The translations under genes were made by a program, and so were the position numbers. Below are positions 60,714 through 64,000 of a stretch of DNA of 64,000 nt, piece after piece. Numbering within the stretch: the first letter of the stretch is position 1; each line of letters starts with the position of its first letter. The DNA comes from Apostichopus japonicus. Taxonomy: Eukaryota; Echinodermata; Holothuroidea; Aspidochirotida; Stichopodidae. The stretch is from the NCBI RefSeq assembly GCF_037975245.1, contig NC_092576.1, positions 28,259,611 through 28,323,610 on the forward strand. Reading direction: 5' to 3'. The notes under the pieces were generated by a model, which worked only from the letters and a program-made list of their open reading frames with translations, was not told the DNA's origin and did not search any database.

Positions 60714-60775
60714 TGACGTCACGAGCAATCTGATTGGCTGAAAACTCCGTAATTGAGAACCTGTTTGGGAAAAAA
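60714..60775 (+). promoter_or_regulatory. Promoter-like module, right copy (CRE-CCAAT-25-mer)
   Basis: Perfect CRE tgacgtca (60714-60721), an inverted CCAAT box (60733-60737), then the same 25-mer (60751-60775) read in the opposite direction from the left copy. The CRE lies 29 nt from the 25-mer here and 35 nt in the left copy. Confidence 0.4.
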
Positions 60776-61059
60776 ATTCGCGTGCGGGGGACGGGCAGAG
60801 TTGTACGTGAAATGCGACAAAACAAATTGATATGATACTTAAGAGGAAAACTTCACACTGTTATATACTGAAATAACATTTTAGCAATTCAAAGCGAAAT
60901 TACATACTCGATCAAGCATATTTTAGCGAGTTATCGATGTTATGTACTGTGGGCCCGTATTATTGTATAATTTACTGTGCTTAAATGCGACATAGTTCAA
61001 TCATTCAAAGTAACTTTTATTTTCAGTAAGCTGGTGAAACATTTCTTCTTTCAATGATA

Positions 61060-61735
61060 AGTGTCGTTCAATGGTATTGAACAATAGTAACATTAATATT
61101 AAGGCCTATACAATGGTAAAATTAACATTCAGGCCTGTACAAAGGTAACATTAACATTCAGGCCTGTACAATGGTAACATTTACATTAAGGCATGTACAA
61201 TGTTAACATTAGCATTAAGGCATGTTCAATGGTAACAACAGTATCATTAAGGCCTGTACAATGGTAACATTAACATTCAGGCCTGTACAATGGTAACATT
61301 AACATACAGGCCTGTGCAATTGTAAACATTAACATTCAGGCCTGTGCAATGGTAACATTAACATTCAGGCCTGTATAATGATAACATTAACATTCAGGCC
61401 TGTACAAAGGTAACATTAACATTCAGGCCTGTACAATGGTAACATTTACATTAAGGCCCGTACAATGGTAACATTAGCATTAAGGCACGTTCAATGGTAA
61501 CAACAGTATCATTAAGGCCTGTACAATGGTAACATTAACATTCAGGCCTGTACAATGGTAACATTAACATACAGGCCTGTGCAATTGTAAACATTAACAT
61601 TCAGGCCTGTGCAATGGTAACATTAACATTCAGGCCTGTATAATGATAACATTAACATTCATGCCTGTCTAATGGTAACATTCACATTCAGGCCTGTCTA
61701 GTGGTAACATTAACATTCAGGCCTGTACTGAGGAG
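61060..61735. repeat. ~30-bp minisatellite with exact 265-bp higher-order repeat
   Basis: The basic unit is aggcctgtacaatggtaaca plus ttaacattc. Variant units recur in the same order at 61131-61395 and 61396-61660, so a block of about nine units was duplicated whole. The two blocks differ at only a few bases. A few further units flank the blocks on each side. Confidence 0.95.
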
Positions 61736-61739
61736 ACAA

Positions 61740-62388
61740 CGGCGGCGTCGACAATTTAGCGTTAAAGGAGCGTTCCAAACATTAAGCAGTTCCTAGTATA
61801 TGCGACAATTCTTATACAGTGATTTTTTTTGGTTTAAACATTAGTCTTTACCTCGAGCAGATTTTCAAAAACGTCTGACAGCATACTATATTTTGGAAAT
61901 GCACTCGCACACCATCCACGTAGCTTTTCCTTCGTAGTTTCCTTTTCCACAGATGCTTGTTCCCAATCGAAATGTATGGGAAAGATGGAACGTCATGGTT
62001 CCTTTTGAAGTACTTCTATCTAAATTTAGGAGTATAAATATACTTCCCTCTTGTGAATGAACATTATATGATTTGAATTAAAAAGATACTGTTTATTATG
62101 TGATTACAATCAGTTAGGAGTTTGTGTTGTTACGACAACCATATCCAATATCTATCTATATCTTTTGTATGTGCAGTCACATCTCGTCTATCTTGAAATG
62201 ACGAAAACAGCTCTTTTAGCAGTTTTTAAGGATATTGTTTCATAGTTAATGTAGCTGGCTTTTGACAAATTGACTTGTAAAGGCTTAATATTTAGAGTTT
62301 AAACTTCATTACCTTGATATGCTAATTTTGATATTGGTCGAAGATAGAACAGATTTGTTTCAACACATATAATCCTCTCCGAGTAGTT
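61740..62388. other. No gene seen; 3' flank of the TPR gene
   Basis: Should include the 3' UTR of the minus-strand TPR gene. No other feature found. Confidence 0.4.
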
Positions 62389-64000
62389 TCATTTAGAAAA
62401 AAAGGCATGACATTTTACCCGATATAAATGAATAGCATGGTCTAGTATTACCCTTGCTTGTAGAAGTACTGCGGTTGCCTTTTTCCCGCAGGTACCATTC
62501 CATGATTTTCCATCGATGTGGGACTTGATGAGTTTCAACTCGAAATCTAAGCGTTCCCTGCGAAGTCTCTGTAGTGAGTCGTAAACCTTCAGTAGGAAAC
62601 CTTTGTTTTTCGTTTGCCTTTTATCTGCCAAACCAGTATCATAAGTGAAAAATTGTTCCACCAGCTTTCTTATTAAATCCTGTTTCACGTCTATATGAAT
62701 CATTTTGGCGAATTCGTCGTCACCATTTACTTCAAAATCAGCATGCAATATGTCGACTTTTTCGTCTAGGATTAACTTTATCCGTGCAAGTGTACAAGGG
62801 ATACCTAACTTTATGTGAAAAAAAAATCGAAAGTAGTTTTTCAGCTGCCGTTGCAAATAGATAGCTACCCTCGAGACTTCCTTGCTCGATCGTTGAGGAA
62901 ACCATTGAGTATATTTGCTGTGGGTTTTCCTCATTGTCTGCAAATCCGTCGTTGAGTCTTTTCTCCACCTGTGCAAGAGACAATCCGGTTCTGATCTCCC
63001 TTACTTTAACCATCTCTCCGTCACCATTCTTGACTTTGAGTAAATGCTCGTAAAGTGATATCGATTCGGAGTAGGAACCGAAACGTCTTTTCAGTTCCGC
63101 CATTTTAAATACTGCATACAGTTGAAATTGTACAGAGCTTACGTTTTCGCTTATTTTTCTTATCTTTTTAATGAATTCTTTTCTTCTTTTAGGATTGGTG
63201 CAAAGGGTAACTAATCTGTAGTAGATATTGACGATTTCGTCCATGTCGAAGACTTTCTCAAGTAACCTTTGGCCTAATTTTGCAGCAACCGTGTAAACAT
63301 ATAGACTATCTCCAGCAGATAGCATACCGTTCATTTCTTGTTCAAATATATCTGTGAATAAATTTTTAGCTTCTTCATAATCTTCAACTTTTGCTGTCAT
63401 CTCAGCATTTTCTATCAAGCAAGGGTTATGGGCAGGATCTATTTCATGTCCTTTTGTGAAATGAACTAAGGTTTGACTAAGATATTCCTCACTGTTAGTT
63501 GTGTCTTTAGTGTTAAAGCGAGCTTTGTTAAGTTTTCCCAGCTGAAAATGCGCCTCAGCTGTTTCCTTCCTTGTAAGTTGGTCCTTAAAAATATCTTCCG
63601 CAACATCAATTTTGCCAAGTTTTCTATAAACTGAACCTGCCTTTTCAGCAACTTTGGCATCATTTTGGCTACATTCTAAAGCTTCTGCGATATATAACTC
63701 TGCATCCTTTGACTCACCTAAGGGTGATAACACTTCACCGATATAAACTTTGACAAGACTATTATCAGGCTCTTTTTGTAATATGGTTTGCAATATATCC
63801 TTTCCCGATTTCAGGTTTTCTTGCTTTTTCTTAATGGCATCTTTAGTCCAACCATATTGACCAATTGATAGTCGTGATCTTCTTCCGAACATCAAGGCCT
63901 TTTCGAACAGCCACTGGCAGTTATCGGGGTATCCTTTCAATGCCTTATCAAAAAACACTTGTGATTCTTCGATCCATTTTGGCCCCAAACGGGAAAGACA
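62389..64000 (-). CDS. IFIT-like TPR protein, 5' partial, frame broken at homopolymer
   Basis: The frame is open at the window edge (64000) and runs to 62826, then continues one frame over to a stop at 62389, for about 535 codons. Helical TPR-type repeats are plain: WLFEKALMFGRR; GKDILQTILQKEPDNSLVKV; AELYIAEALECSQNDAKVAE; AGSVYRKLGKIDVAEDIFKD; EAHFQLGKLNKA; LVHFTKGHEIDPAHNPCLIE; VEDYEEAKNLFTDIFEQEMN. Spacing and motifs recall IFIT proteins (interferon-induced TPR proteins that bind RNA in the cytosol in vertebrates), but other TPR families are possible. The break lies in a run of nine T (minus strand, 62818-62826). One T fewer keeps ...KLLSIFF in frame with HIKLGIPCTLARIKL. It could be a sequencing error, a true null allele or a young pseudogene. 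The C-terminal 150 residues are lysine-rich and helical. Confidence 0.72.

Overview
The window looks like animal nuclear DNA, most likely an echinoderm and plausibly a sea cucumber. It is AT-rich, full of microsatellites and satellites, has spliced genes with GT-AG introns, and carries decayed L1/Tx1-like LINEs. The echinoderm guess is inference. It rests on a local array of alpha-1,3-fucosyltransferases (sea cucumbers make heavily fucosylated glycans), a TIMP gene (the holothurian collagen-stiffening protein tensilin is a TIMP relative) and a secreted TIL/VWC/fibrinogen-domain lectin. No bacterial, CRISPR or viral gene system was found.

Layout. (1) 1.9-18.24 kb is a three-copy tandem segmental duplication of about 5 kb per unit, each unit carrying one intronless GT10 fucosyltransferase on the plus strand. 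The first copy is a deletion pseudogene (4502-4911). The other two are intact (11200-12567 and 16862-18235). The first unit is split by a 2.7-kb insertion bounded by satellites, and the third has a 426-bp insertion with an 11-bp target-site duplication. (2) 18.9-20.35 kb holds a tetranucleotide repeat and LINE pieces. (3) 21493-26291 (minus) is a five-exon TIMP/tensilin-like metalloproteinase inhibitor that I assembled from splice sites. (4) 26.3-36.2 kb is gene-poor: a LINE (30.85-33.74 kb), microsatellites, a tRNA-derived element and a tRNA-like gene. (5) 36498-44198 (minus) is a secreted fibrinogen-related protein. Its Thr-rich stalk is encoded by 13 tandem mini-exons (39608-41781), each in phase 1-1 and each separated from the next by an intron of about 112 bp. 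(6) 44.2-59.4 kb holds microsatellites, a 300-bp direct duplication, two LINEs meeting tail to tail, and an inverted-repeat MITE. (7) 59.4-60.8 kb has an unidentified 179-aa ORF between two outward-facing copies of a promoter-like module. (8) 61.06-61.74 kb is a minisatellite with an exact 265-bp higher-order repeat. (9) 62389-64000 (minus) is the 3' part of an IFIT-like TPR gene whose frame is interrupted at a nine-base homopolymer.

How the genes relate. The three confident gene families act in the secretory pathway: Golgi fucosylation, extracellular matrix protease control, and secreted pattern recognition or matrix binding. The TPR gene is cytoplasmic by family. No operon-like coupling is implied. 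The observation most worth a second look is the mini-exon array. It is a tandem repeat of whole exon-plus-intron units, so the length of a mucin-like stalk can change by unequal crossing-over or exon skipping without breaking frame.
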